A stretch of 64,000 bases of DNA from the NCBI GenBank assembly GCA_036274895.1, contig DASUEU010000037.1, forward strand, positions 310,001 through 374,000, in the 5' to 3' direction. A model generated the notes under the pieces. That model made no database searches and was not told where the DNA came from. It saw only the letters and a list, made by a program, of their open reading frames with translations. A program made the translations under genes and the position numbers. This DNA comes from CALMKX01 sp036274895 (GTDB lineage: Bacteria; Acidobacteriota; Thermoanaerobaculia; Multivoradales; SZUA-115). Positions 34,773 through 43,124 of this stretch are shown here, piece by piece (the first letter of the stretch is position 1; each line of letters begins with the position of its first letter).

Positions 34773-35912
34773 ATGTCTCCAGCGGAGCGCTTCGACGCGG
34801 TAGTGGTGGGTGGTGGCCTGATGGGCTTGGCGACGGTGGACGCCTTGCTGCGACGGGGCCGGCGGGTGGCGCTGGTGGAGCGCTTCGCCCCCGGCCACCG
34901 GCAGGGCAGCTCCCACGGCGACGGCCGCATCTTCCGCTTCACCTACCCCGAGGCGGTCTATGTGGCGCTGGCCCGGCGGGCCGAGGCCGGCTGGCGCTCC
35001 CTCGAACGGCGAGCCGGTACTGAGCTGCTCGACCTGGTGGGCAACTGGGACTGCGGTCCCGAGGGCAGCCCGGAGCTCGCCGACCTCGAAGCCAACCTCG
35101 CCGGGGCCGGCCTGCCCTTCGAGCACCTCTCCGCCGCGCAGAGCAACGCCCGCTTCCCCCAGCTTCGCCTCGAGGCCGGCAGCGTCGCTCTCCACCAGCC
35201 CGACGGTGGCGTGGCCTTCGCGGATCGCGCCCTGGGCGCCCTCTGGCGGCTAGCGCGAGAGGCGGGAGCGGAGCTGGTGACCGAGGACCCGATCGAGGGC
35301 CTCGACGCCGGGTCGGGGGGCGTCACGATGGCCACCAGCGGCGGTCGGCGGATCACCGGCGAGGTCGCGGTCCTGACGGCCGGTTCCTGGAGCCGCCCGC
35401 TCCTGGCAGCCCTCGGCCTCCGCCTGCCGCTCCAGGTGACCCGCGAGCAGGTGGCCTACTTCCCTTCGCGAAACGGCGTCGACCACCGCCGCCTGCCCAC
35501 GGTGATCGACTACCACACGCCTCTGGCTTTCTACGCCCTGCCGCAGATCGAGACCCCGGGGGTCAAGGTGGGCTGGCACCACGCGGGTCTGCCGATCGAG
35601 CATCCCGAGCAGGGGACCGATCTCGACGCCGCCAACCTCGCCGCGGTGCAGGACTTCGTGCGCCGCCGGCTGCCCCACCTCGAGCCCGAGCCGTTCGAGG
35701 TGGCGACCTGTCTCTACACCACCACCCCGGACCAGCACTTCATCCTCGATCGCCACCCCGGCGAGCCCCGCCTGGTGATCGGCGCCGGCTTCTCCGGCCA
35801 CGGCTTCAAGTTCGGTCCGGCGGTCGGCGAGATCTTGACCGCGCTGGCCCTCGGCGAGCCAGCGCCGCTCGACCTCGGGACGTTCCGGGTGGGGCGGTTC
35901 GCGGCGGGCTGA
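34773..35912 (+). CDS. Monomeric sarcosine oxidase / N-methyl amino acid oxidase-like flavoenzyme
   Basis: 379-residue FAD-dependent oxidase of the DAO superfamily, close in layout to monomeric sarcosine oxidase and SolA. FAD binding starts with VVVGGGLMGLATVDALLRRG near residues 10-29, then SSHGDGRIFRFTYPE near 46-60. The Cys near 312, in CLYTTTPDQHFILDRHP, lies where MSOX attaches FAD covalently. The C-terminal GAGFSGHGFKFGPAVGE is conserved. It would oxidise an N-methylated amine or amino acid, giving formaldehyde and hydrogen peroxide. TAGACT (34761-34766) six bases before the ATG suggests a leaderless start. The exact substrate is open. Confidence 0.9.
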   Translation: MSPAERFDAVVVGGGLMGLATVDALLRRGRRVALVERFAPGHRQGSSHGDGRIFRFTYPEAVYVALARRAEAGWRSLERRAGTELLDLVGNWDCGPEGSPELADLEANLAGAGLPFEHLSAAQSNARFPQLRLEAGSVALHQPDGGVAFADRALGALWRLAREAGAELVTEDPIEGLDAGSGGVTMATSGGRRITGEVAVLTAGSWSRPLLAALGLRLPLQVTREQVAYFPSRNGVDHRRLPTVIDYHTPLAFYALPQIETPGVKVGWHHAGLPIEHPEQGTDLDAANLAAVQDFVRRRLPHLEPEPFEVATCLYTTTPDQHFILDRHPGEPRLVIGAGFSGHGFKFGPAVGEILTALALGEPAPLDLGTFRVGRFAAG

Positions 35913-35915
35913 GCC

Positions 35916-36494
35916 TCACTTCCGCCGCGCCAGGCCCAGCTGCTCGAGGCGGGGGAGGCTGGGGGCGGGGATGAAGCCCTCCTGGGCCGTGCGCACGTCC
36001 GAGATCGAGATGAAGGCCTGGGGCTCCTCCTCGCGCACGATGTCGAGATAGCGCCGGAGCTCGCGGCGGCGGATGACGCTGAAGATCAGTCGCACCCGCC
36101 CCTGGAGCCCGCGGGCCGCGAAGCTGGTGACCCCGAAGGCTGCCTGCCCGAGCGCCTGGAGCAGGCCCGAGGCGTCCTGCTCGGTGATCACCCGCACCGA
36201 GATCAGCCCGAGGGCGAGCTTCTCCTCGAGCAGCACTCCGACGTAGGTGCCGGTGGCGTAGCCGGCGGCCCAGCCCAGGTAGTGCATGGGGGTGTCGAGG
36301 TGACGCACCACCTGGCTGATGGCGAAGATCCAGATCAGACTCTCGAAGAAGCCGGCGAGCGGCGCCGTCCGCACCAGGCCGCGGGAGATCATGGCGATGC
36401 GCAGGGTGCCCAGGGCCACATCGATCACCCGGGCGCAGAAGATCAGGAACGGGACCCCCACCAGGGGCCACCAGGCGAAGTCTTGGAGGTTCAT
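35916..36494 (-). CDS. UPF0316 membrane protein (DUF5698/DUF2179)
   Basis: 192-residue protein. It has three N-terminal membrane helices with the DUF5698 signature FCARVIDVALGTLRIAMISRG near residues 19-39 and WAAGYATGTYVGVLLEEKLALG near 74-95. A cytoplasmic C-terminal DUF2179-like domain (VRVITEQDASGLLQALGQAAFGVTSFAARG) follows. Length matches UPF0316. Function is unknown for the family. It converges on the oxidase gene with a three-base gap and is probably co-transcribed with the TlpA-like gene 15 bases upstream. Confidence 0.9.
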   Translation of the reverse strand: MNLQDFAWWPLVGVPFLIFCARVIDVALGTLRIAMISRGLVRTAPLAGFFESLIWIFAISQVVRHLDTPMHYLGWAAGYATGTYVGVLLEEKLALGLISVRVITEQDASGLLQALGQAAFGVTSFAARGLQGRVRLIFSVIRRRELRRYLDIVREEEPQAFISISDVRTAQEGFIPAPSLPRLEQLGLARRK

Positions 36495-36509
36495 GGTGGG
36501 GATTCTGCC

Positions 36510-37739
36510 TCAGGGCGGCCCCCCAGCGGCATGACCCCCCAGGAGATCGAGAACCTCCTTCTTCACCGTCGCCACCATGTCCTGGATGGCGCCCGAGTAG
36601 TAGCGGGCCAGCCGTCCGTCCGGGCCGACGATCACCAGGCTGGGCAGGCCGGGGCGGTGGAACGCCGCGAAGGCGTGGCGATCGAAGTCGAGGAGCACCG
36701 GCAGGCTGAGGTTGCGAGTCTTCAGGAAGTCCGCCACCTTCTCGCGCTGCTCGGAGAGCGAGGCGACCTCCTCCAGGGTGTCGACGGCGAAGACCCGCAC
36801 CGGCAGCCCGGACGTTCGCGCCCACTCGGCCAGCTCCTGGGTGTGCTCGAGGGCGCTCCAGCAGGGCACGCACCAGGTCGCCCAGAAGTCGAGCACCACC
36901 ACCGCACCGGGGAAGTCGAGCTGGAGGTCCCGGTCCTCGGCGAAGGAGCGGATCGTCAGCTTCGGCGCCGGCTCGCCCAGGGGATAGCCCGCGCTCTCGA
37001 GCTCGGCCAGCGTGCCCAGGGCCTTCCAGTTGGCGAGGTCCGGCAGCACCAGCCGGGCGCCGGGCTCGCTGGCGGTGAAGTGGAAGTTGCCGGTCATCCT
37101 GGCCTGGTACTCGCCCTGGCCGATCTGGCCGCTCATGCTCCGGAGTCGCTGCGTCTCGCCATCGACCACCAGGAGCAGCCGGGCGTCGGTGCCTCGCAGC
37201 TCGATCTCGATCCCGGGCGGCTGGCCCTCGGTGACCACCGGCCGGGAGCCGGCGACCTCGAGCGGGGGCAGGGCCCCCAGGCGCAGGGCCTCCAGGAAGG
37301 CCGCCCCATCCCCACCCTGTGCCGCGACCAGCGACGCCGGGGCCGCGAGGCTGGCCTGGTCGGCGCGCAGCCGGGCGAGCGCCGCGGCGAAGTCGTGGTC
37401 ATGCGTGGTCTGCGCGTAGCGCCCCTCCTGCCCGGGGTTGATCGCCACCATGCGGCCGTCGCGCGCGACGACCCGCAGAAACTCCTGGCCGTCACTCCAC
37501 ATGGCCATGAACGCCGAGGCGCCGGAAGCCGCCACGCCGTAGTCGATCCGGCTGCGTTTCTGCGGGCGCCCCGGCAGGTCGACGACGATCTCGAGCGTTT
37601 CCTGGAACGGGCCGGCCGCCCGGTAGGCCGCCCGGGTCTGGTCGAGCGCAGACTGGCCGAGGCCGACCTCGTCGGCGAAGGCCGGCAGAGCGAAGGTCAG
37701 GACCAGGGCGTGCAGGATCGCGAGGCGGTTCTTGGCCAC
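36510..37739 (-). CDS. Exported TlpA-type thioredoxin with N-terminal LolA/DUF2092-like domain
   Basis: 409-residue two-domain protein. After a signal peptide (AILHALVLTFALPAFA), residues about 25-240 form a beta-rich LolA/DUF2092-like region (ALDQTRAAYRAAGPFQETLEIVVDLP, GIEIELRGTDARLLLVVDGETQRLRSM). The C-terminal part is a TlpA-like thioredoxin with ATWCVPCWSALEHTQEL near 285 (CxxC = CVPC) and the cis-Pro segment PGLPSLVIVGPDGRL near 365. It probably reduces protein disulfides in the periplasm. A candidate ECF promoter lies about 35-60 bases upstream, pointing to control by the divergent sigma factor. Confidence 0.87.
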   Translation of the reverse strand: MAKNRLAILHALVLTFALPAFADEVGLGQSALDQTRAAYRAAGPFQETLEIVVDLPGRPQKRSRIDYGVAASGASAFMAMWSDGQEFLRVVARDGRMVAINPGQEGRYAQTTHDHDFAAALARLRADQASLAAPASLVAAQGGDGAAFLEALRLGALPPLEVAGSRPVVTEGQPPGIEIELRGTDARLLLVVDGETQRLRSMSGQIGQGEYQARMTGNFHFTASEPGARLVLPDLANWKALGTLAELESAGYPLGEPAPKLTIRSFAEDRDLQLDFPGAVVVLDFWATWCVPCWSALEHTQELAEWARTSGLPVRVFAVDTLEEVASLSEQREKVADFLKTRNLSLPVLLDFDRHAFAAFHRPGLPSLVIVGPDGRLARYYSGAIQDMVATVKKEVLDLLGGHAAGGPP

Positions 37740-37773
37740 GGGTGCCTCCTTGGTGAAGGGTTCAAAGAGGCCC

Positions 37774-37799
37774 TACGAGAGGGAGAGGGCGGAGGTTCC
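37774..37799 (-). promoter_or_regulatory. ECF-type promoter candidate for the TlpA-like gene
   Basis: Read on the minus strand, GGAACC (37799-37794), a 16-base spacer and CGTA (37777-37774) match the usual GGAAC...CGTA layout of RpoE-type promoters. Transcription would start about 30 bases before the gene at 37739. The divergent gene at 37870 encodes an ECF sigma factor, so self-contained control of both directions is plausible. Confidence 0.5.
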
Positions 37800-37869
37800 G
37801 GAGGCAGGGCGCACCCCGCCACCAACACTTCCCTCCACCCGCGCGTTTGACCAGGATGTGAGCGAAGGC

Positions 37870-38415
37870 ATGGCGATCGAAGCGGAGGTGCCCGTGTTGG
37901 CAGCGCGAGCAGCAGACACCGAACGGCTCGCCACCTTGTTCGATCGACATCACGGGCGCCTCTACCGCCTGGCGCGCCGTCTCTGCTTCGAGGGCGAGGA
38001 GGCGGCCGACCTGGTGCAGGAGACCTTCTTGCGGGCCGCCCGCAGTCCCCGCTCGGTGCCGGCCGCGGAGCCGGACGGCGAGGCCTGGCTGGTGCGGGTG
38101 ATGGTCAACCTCGCCAAGGACCGCTGCCGCCGCCGCCACGTGCGCGAGAAAGCCGCCCCCCTCCTCGACCCGGCGCCGGCCAGCGACCCGGAGGCCGGCC
38201 TGGTGGCCCGCACGGCCGTGGCCGGCGCCCTGGCGGGGCTGGGAGCCCGGCGACGGGCGGTGGTGGTGCTGGCCGAGATCGAGGGGAGGACCAGCCCGGA
38301 GATCGCCCGCCTGCTGGGGATGACCGCGGTGACCGTGCGGTGGCACCTCGCCGCGGCCCGGCGTGAGCTGGCCCGGACCCTGGCGCCCTTGGCGGAGAAA
38401 GGAGCGCAGCGATGA
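37870..38415 (+). CDS. ECF RNA polymerase sigma factor
   Basis: 181-residue ECF sigma factor. Region 2 (LATLFDRHHGRLYRLARRLCFEGEEAADLVQETFLRAARS) is at about residues 20-60. Region 4 (LAGLGARRRAVVVLAEIEGRTSPEIARLLGMTAVTVRWHLAAARREL) is near 125-172. The ATG at 37870 is chosen because upstream codons are not sigma-like; a GTG four codons earlier is also possible. It overlaps the next gene (ATGA) and is divergent from the TlpA-like gene with a 130-base intergenic region. Confidence 0.9.
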   Translation: MAIEAEVPVLAARAADTERLATLFDRHHGRLYRLARRLCFEGEEAADLVQETFLRAARSPRSVPAAEPDGEAWLVRVMVNLAKDRCRRRHVREKAAPLLDPAPASDPEAGLVARTAVAGALAGLGARRRAVVVLAEIEGRTSPEIARLLGMTAVTVRWHLAAARRELARTLAPLAEKGAQR

Positions 38416-38954
38416 ACCAGCCGGACGATGCACGCGAGCACCAGCAGACCCCCCTCTCCCGCCTCCTGCGGCAGGCGGATCCAGCCCGCGATGGGGGTGA
38501 CCTGGCACCCGAGCAGGTGGCGCGGATGCGCCGCACCGTGCTCCAGGCCTCCCGGGAGGCTGCCGAGCCGACTCCCACTCGCCTCGCCTGGCGCTTCGCC
38601 CTCGCGGCAGCGGCGCTCGGCGGCTTGGCTCTGGTGCTGCTCTGGGCCAGCCGGGCTCCCCAGCCCGTCGAGCCGCCGGCGGTCGCCTCGCTCGAACTGG
38701 CGCTGCCCGCTCCCGCCGCGCTTCCCGCCGAGGCCGCGCCACCGACTGAGGCCCCGCCACTGGCCCCGGCCCGGTCGCCGCGCCGCCGGCCTGCGTTTGC
38801 CCACGCCGCCGGCCGTGACGTTGCGGCCACCGAGCCTGCTGCCGTCGCCCTCGCCGGGCGCCGCCAGCTCCACCTGCAAAGCCCGTCCGGCACCCGGGTC
38901 GTCTGGGTGCTGGATCCCGACTTCTCGCTCGAGACCCAAGGAGACACGCGATGA
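38412..38954 (+). CDS. Single-pass membrane protein, anti-sigma candidate
   Basis: 180-residue protein. It has a cytoplasmic N-terminus (about 1-56, with LSRLLRQADPARDGGDLAPEQVARMRRTVLQASREA), one membrane helix at about 58-75 (FALAAAALGGLALVLLWAS), and a Pro/Ala-rich periplasmic stretch ending in RQLHLQSPSGTRVVWVLDPDFSL. No zinc-binding anti-sigma motif is present. Four-base overlaps tie it to the sigma gene before it and the exported protein after it. Anti-sigma function is inferred only from this position and topology. Confidence 0.65.
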   Translation: MNQPDDAREHQQTPLSRLLRQADPARDGGDLAPEQVARMRRTVLQASREAAEPTPTRLAWRFALAAAALGGLALVLLWASRAPQPVEPPAVASLELALPAPAALPAEAAPPTEAPPLAPARSPRRRPAFAHAAGRDVAATEPAAVALAGRRQLHLQSPSGTRVVWVLDPDFSLETQGDTR

Positions 38955-39703
38955 ACCGTTCCCGTTCCCCTCGCTCCACCTGGCTCGGCCTGGCCGCCCT
39001 GCTCCTGGCCGCCGCGACGATGAGCCGGCCGGCCTCGGCCCAGATCCAGCCCCCGGCACCGCCCGATCACTTCGACCGCATGTACCTCATCCGCTACCTC
39101 TCCCTCCCCGAGGCCGAGACCCTGGTCTGGGAGCAGTGCCCGAAGGAAGGCCGAGCCGTCTGCCGGGTGACCTCCGCCGGTCGTAACGAGGTGGCGCCCT
39201 ATCTCATGGTCGACGCCGACGCCGCCACCCACGCCAAGATCGCCCGCGCCCTGATGGAGAAGGACGGCGTGCCTCGCACCCACACCTTCCGGGCCACCCT
39301 GCTGGTGGCCAGCCGCGAAGGCGGCAAGAGCGGCGCGATCCCCGAGGCCATCCGCAAGGTGGTGGAAGACCTCAAGGGCTTCCTGCCCTACGCCTCCTAC
39401 CGCACCCTCGACACGGTCACCATCACCACCTCGCGGGGCGGCTCGGTCAAGGCCAGCGGCCCGGATGGGTTGCCGGTGGACGTGCGGATCTTCATGAACT
39501 CGCAGGTCGGCGACCAGCTCGAGATCAGCGGCTTCGAGGTCCAGGCCCTCGGCGCCTCGACCGCCGAAGACGGCCGGGCCAAGGGTCGCAAGCTGATCGA
39601 GTCGACCTTCAGCATGAGGATCGGCGAGAGCCTGGTGGTCGGCACCTCGGCCTTGGACGGCGGCCAGGAAGCCCTGGTGGTGGTGCTCACCGCGGTGTCG
39701 TGA
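38951..39703 (+). CDS. Exported protein of unknown function in an ECF sigma operon
   Basis: 250-residue protein with a signal peptide (WLGLAALLLAAATMSRPASAQ). The N-terminal half of the mature part (DRMYLIRYLSLPEAETLVWEQCP, APYLMVDADAATHAKIARALMEKDG) has the strand-helix pattern of secretin N-type domains. The second half (THTFRATLLVASREGG, KLIESTFSMRIGESLVVGTSALDGGQEALVVVLTAV) resembles the beta core seen in secretin-like regulators. No complete secretin is present. It could be a target of, or sensor for, the sigma/anti-sigma pair it is coupled to. Not recognised as a named family. Confidence 0.6.
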   Translation: MNRSRSPRSTWLGLAALLLAAATMSRPASAQIQPPAPPDHFDRMYLIRYLSLPEAETLVWEQCPKEGRAVCRVTSAGRNEVAPYLMVDADAATHAKIARALMEKDGVPRTHTFRATLLVASREGGKSGAIPEAIRKVVEDLKGFLPYASYRTLDTVTITTSRGGSVKASGPDGLPVDVRIFMNSQVGDQLEISGFEVQALGASTAEDGRAKGRKLIESTFSMRIGESLVVGTSALDGGQEALVVVLTAVS

Positions 39704-39704
39704 G

Positions 39705-40919
39705 TCAATCCGCCCCAAACCGCAGGATCTCCCCCAGCCGCTCGAGCACCTTGCGCCAGAGGGGGGAACGGGCGGCTTCGTCGCTGAAGCGCTCGAGGTA
39801 GTCGCGGGTGGCAACGACCATGCCCACGTCGCGGCCGAGGCTGCGGGAGAGGAAGTACTTGTGGGTCATGACGTCGACGTAGAGCTCCGCGGCGGTCTTG
39901 CCGGGCAGCTGGTCGATGGCCCCCGCCTCGCGGAACAGGGCACAGACCGGCAAAAAGACCTTCTCGTACCAGTCGGCCGCAGCGGCCGGTAGCTCGACCG
40001 CCGCGCCGCTGCTCTCGGCCAGATACCAGCGGTGCTCCTCGATGTGCTTGCGCAGGGTGTTCCAGTAGCTCGGGTGGGAGACGTCGCCCAGCACGCGGGA
40101 GGGCTCGAGGCCGGTGGCAGCCCGGAACTCCTTCGCCTCGGTGACCACGGCGAGACGCCGCTGGTAAGCCGCGAGCAGGGCGGCGCGGTCGGCCGGGCCG
40201 GCCAGGCGCACCGGGTCGAGGCCGGCCAGGCGCAGATCCTCGTTGACCCAGGCCACCGCCTCGATGAAGTGGTCGAGGTCGGCCCGGCGCAGGCCGGGGG
40301 ACAGGGCCGGGTAGAGCTCCACCGTCTCGGCATCGGCCAGCAGGGCGCGCAGGCGGCTGCGCCGGCCGATCAGGGGGATGCGCATCTGAACGAACTGCAG
40401 CAGCAGGTTGTCCGGCGAGGCGTCCCCCCAGTAGACCCCGTTCGAGTGCAGATCGACGAAGAGGTCCGCCACCGCCAGGGTGATGCGCTCGCGGTTGCCC
40501 GCGCCCAGGGGGAAAGGGTAGATCCGCGAGTTGGGAATGACCCGGCGCTCGAGCTGGGTGACGCTGAGGCCGTAGGCGTCTCGCTCCATCTGAATGCCGA
40601 CCGGCGTCGCAACCGCGATCGGCTCCTCCTCCCGCTCCACCCAGCCGATCGGCGTCAGGGTGCGGATACCCCGCTCGAGCAGCTCCCGGTAGACCTCGAC
40701 CTCGTGGCGGGCGGTCTCGACCGACAGCTCCTTGACCACCAGCCGGAGGTTGCCCACGCGGGGGAAGACCAGGGGGTGGCGGCCGTTGCCGCGGCGGACG
40801 GCGAAGCTCTTGACCCCCGCCGCCCCCCACTCCTCGAGGGGGCGGTCCCAGGGAAGGCCGGCGAGGGCCCCGAGGTATGCTTCCGGCAGCGCGAACGTGA
40901 CCTTCGGATAGGACGACAT
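39705..40919 (-). CDS. DUF4032/LPS-kinase-like protein
   Basis: 404-residue cytoplasmic protein. The first two thirds look like a protein-kinase-like fold: LVVKELSVETARHEVEVYRELLERGI near 50-75 (Lys and helix-C Glu) and LHSNGVYWGDASPDNLLLQF near 150-168, the analogue of the HxD...N catalytic loop, with GDASPDN. The C-terminal third (HPSYWNTLRKHIEEHRWYLAE, ADWYEKVFLPVCALFREAG, DVMTHKYFLSRSLGRDVGM) matches DUF4032. GGAAGG lies upstream of the ATG, supporting the start. Its start codon shares CATG with the divergent malQ start. Substrate is unknown. Confidence 0.8.
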   Translation of the reverse strand: MSSYPKVTFALPEAYLGALAGLPWDRPLEEWGAAGVKSFAVRRGNGRHPLVFPRVGNLRLVVKELSVETARHEVEVYRELLERGIRTLTPIGWVEREEEPIAVATPVGIQMERDAYGLSVTQLERRVIPNSRIYPFPLGAGNRERITLAVADLFVDLHSNGVYWGDASPDNLLLQFVQMRIPLIGRRSRLRALLADAETVELYPALSPGLRRADLDHFIEAVAWVNEDLRLAGLDPVRLAGPADRAALLAAYQRRLAVVTEAKEFRAATGLEPSRVLGDVSHPSYWNTLRKHIEEHRWYLAESSGAAVELPAAAADWYEKVFLPVCALFREAGAIDQLPGKTAAELYVDVMTHKYFLSRSLGRDVGMVVATRDYLERFSDEAARSPLWRKVLERLGEILRFGAD

Positions 40920-42483
40920 GAGCGACCCTTCCAGCCCCACCGGTGTGGAGTCTAGCCCCGAGCGCCGGCGCCGCCGCGCCGGGATCCTGCTCCACCCGAC
41001 CTCGCTGCCCGGGCCGTTCGGCGTCGGGGACCTCGGCCCCGCGGCCATGGCCTTCCTGTCCTGGGCGCACGCGGCGGGGCAAAGCGTCTGGCAGGTGCTG
41101 CCCCTCGGCCCCACCGGCTACGGCGACTCGCCCTACGGGCTGCTCTCCTCCTTCGCCGGCAACCCCTTCCTGATCTCACCCGAGGCCCTGGTGGAGGACG
41201 GCCTGCTCCACGCGAGCGAGCTGCACCACGTACCCCGCTCGCGGGCTGACCGGGTGGACTCTCACAAGTTCGGCCCCTGGAAGGAGGCGATCCTGCGGGC
41301 CAGCTGGGGCCAGTTCGAGGCCGATGCGCCGCCCGGCCTCGCCGCAGAGCTGGCAGCTTTCTGCGCCCAGGAGGGCCCGGCCTGGCTCGACGACTGGAGC
41401 CTCTTCATCGCCCTCAAACGGCGCCACCGAGGCCGGCCCTGGCCGGAGTGGCAGGCGCCCCTGGCCCGCCGCGAGCCCGGGGCCCTGGCCCAGGCCCGGG
41501 AGGAACTGGCCGAGGAGATCGCCTTCCACGCCTTCGTCCAGTTCCTCTTCTTCCGCCAGTGGAAGGCCCTGCGCCGCCGCGCGGCCGAGCTGTCGATCGA
41601 GATCCTGGGCGATCTGCCGATCTACGTGGCCCTGGACAGCGCCGACGTGTGGTGCGCGCCCCATCTCTTCGAGCTCGATGCGCGCTTCCAGCCCACGGCG
41701 GTCTCCGGCGTGCCGCCGGACGCCTTCACCGCCGACGGCCAGCTGTGGGGCACGCCGGTCTATGACTGGGGGGCCCACCACGCCGAGGGCTATGCCTGGT
41801 GGGCGGCGCGCATCGGCGCCAGCCTGCGCTTCGTCGACCAGCTGCGCATCGACCACTTCCGCGGCTTCGCCGGCTGGTGGCGGGTGCCGGCCGACGCGCC
41901 AACCGCCGCCGGGGGCCGCTGGGTGCCGGGACCGGGGCTCGCGCTGTTCCAAGCCGTGGCGGCGCAGCTCGGGCCGCTGCCGTTGATCGCCGAGGATCTC
42001 GGCGTGATCACGCCGGACGTGCGCCGGCTCCTCGCCGACCTCGGCGTGCCGGGGATGAAGGTGCTCCAGTTCGCCTTCGCCGACGAGGACAGTGACTATC
42101 TGCCCCATCACTACGAGCCTCATTGCGTGGTCTACACCGGCACCCACGACAACGACACCGCCCGCGGCTGGTTCGCCCACGCCGGCACCGAGGAGCGCCG
42201 CCGCGCGGCCGACTACCTAGGGGTGGAGGGTGGCGCCCGCATCGAGTGGGCGATGATCCGCGCCGCCTACACCTCGGTGGCCGATCTCGCCGTCGTGCCC
42301 ATGCAGGACGCCCTCGGCCTGGGCAGCCGGGCGAGGATGAACACCCCCGGCAAGCCCGGTGGCAACTGGCTGTGGCGGGTACGGGAGGAGGACGTGCACG
42401 ACGGCACCGCCGCCCGACTCCGGCGGTTGGTGGAGGTCACGGGGCGGGTGCCAAAGGTCTCGGCCTCACAAGCGGAGCACTGA
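40918..42483 (+). CDS. malQ: 4-alpha-glucanotransferase (amylomaltase)
   Basis: 521-residue GH77 enzyme that transfers maltodextrin segments between glucans in the cytoplasm. GH77 signatures are complete: GILLHPTSLPGPFGVGDLGP near residue 22, LPLGPTGYGDSPYG near 61, LGDLPIYVALDSADVW near 230, the nucleophile region LRIDHFRGF near 310, acid/base IAEDLG near 357 and THDNDT near 410. The first 15 residues are polar and variable, so the in-frame GTG at 40945 is an alternative start. It is the first gene of a plus-strand glucan series, with a 32-base gap to the next. Confidence 0.95.
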   Translation: MSDPSSPTGVESSPERRRRRAGILLHPTSLPGPFGVGDLGPAAMAFLSWAHAAGQSVWQVLPLGPTGYGDSPYGLLSSFAGNPFLISPEALVEDGLLHASELHHVPRSRADRVDSHKFGPWKEAILRASWGQFEADAPPGLAAELAAFCAQEGPAWLDDWSLFIALKRRHRGRPWPEWQAPLARREPGALAQAREELAEEIAFHAFVQFLFFRQWKALRRRAAELSIEILGDLPIYVALDSADVWCAPHLFELDARFQPTAVSGVPPDAFTADGQLWGTPVYDWGAHHAEGYAWWAARIGASLRFVDQLRIDHFRGFAGWWRVPADAPTAAGGRWVPGPGLALFQAVAAQLGPLPLIAEDLGVITPDVRRLLADLGVPGMKVLQFAFADEDSDYLPHHYEPHCVVYTGTHDNDTARGWFAHAGTEERRRAADYLGVEGGARIEWAMIRAAYTSVADLAVVPMQDALGLGSRARMNTPGKPGGNWLWRVREEDVHDGTAARLRRLVEVTGRVPKVSASQAEH

Positions 42484-42515
42484 ACGATAGCCCTGCACCA
42501 GGGAAGGAGCCCATA

Positions 42516-43124
42516 GTGGAGTGTCTCCGCACCGAGATCATCGAGGCCCAGAAAGCCTACTACGACCTGACAAGGTGGAAGCTCCTCGTGGTCGCCGCCC
42601 TGGGCGCAGCCTCGATGGGACTTGGCGCCGACCAACCCGTCTCCGGCATCAGATACCTCATCGCCTTGATCCCACTGGCCTGCAACTACGTAGACCTTCT
42701 CTGCTACACAGTCCGGCTGCGCATCCTGGTAATCCACTATTGGCTCGTCCATGCGCAGAACTCGCACGACTCAAACTGGCAGGTCGACTATGAGAAGTTT
42801 GCAGCGAGGGCGCGCAACCTTTCCATCAAGGGTGCAGTAACGCCCCGCGCTCGCCTCAGCGCATTCGGCTTCGAGGACCTTGCGAACCTGGGCGCAACCG
42901 TTGTCTCATGTCTATTGATCCTGCTGATCGAAGGCTGGTCCTTTATAGAGCAGAGCCGTTTCTCAACGGAGACCGCACAACTCTGCAACTCGCTCTCCGC
43001 GCTGGCAGGCCTCTTGCTCGCGCTCTCCTTTTGGCGAGGCTACCGGCAGCGCACCGGAGCCTTGGCTTCACTCTCGACAGCCTACCGAGATGAGCGGCAA
43101 CGCGCTCCCACTGATCCACAATAG
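42516..43124 (+). CDS. Membrane protein of unknown function in the glucan locus
   Basis: 202-residue protein starting at a GTG with a strong AAGGAG six bases upstream. The N-terminal helix (VECLRTEIIEAQKAYYDLTRW) is followed by two membrane helices at about 25-65 (LLVVAALGAASMGLG, YLIALIPLACNYVDLL), a cytoplasmic middle of about 60 residues (HDSNWQVDYEKFAARARNL) and two more helices at about 125-175. Codon choice is less GC-biased than in flanking genes. The 3' end overlaps the GH15-like gene by 35 bases. No family recognised; it may be acquired together with the GH15-like gene. Confidence 0.75.
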   Translation: MECLRTEIIEAQKAYYDLTRWKLLVVAALGAASMGLGADQPVSGIRYLIALIPLACNYVDLLCYTVRLRILVIHYWLVHAQNSHDSNWQVDYEKFAARARNLSIKGAVTPRARLSAFGFEDLANLGATVVSCLLILLIEGWSFIEQSRFSTETAQLCNSLSALAGLLLALSFWRGYRQRTGALASLSTAYRDERQRAPTDPQ

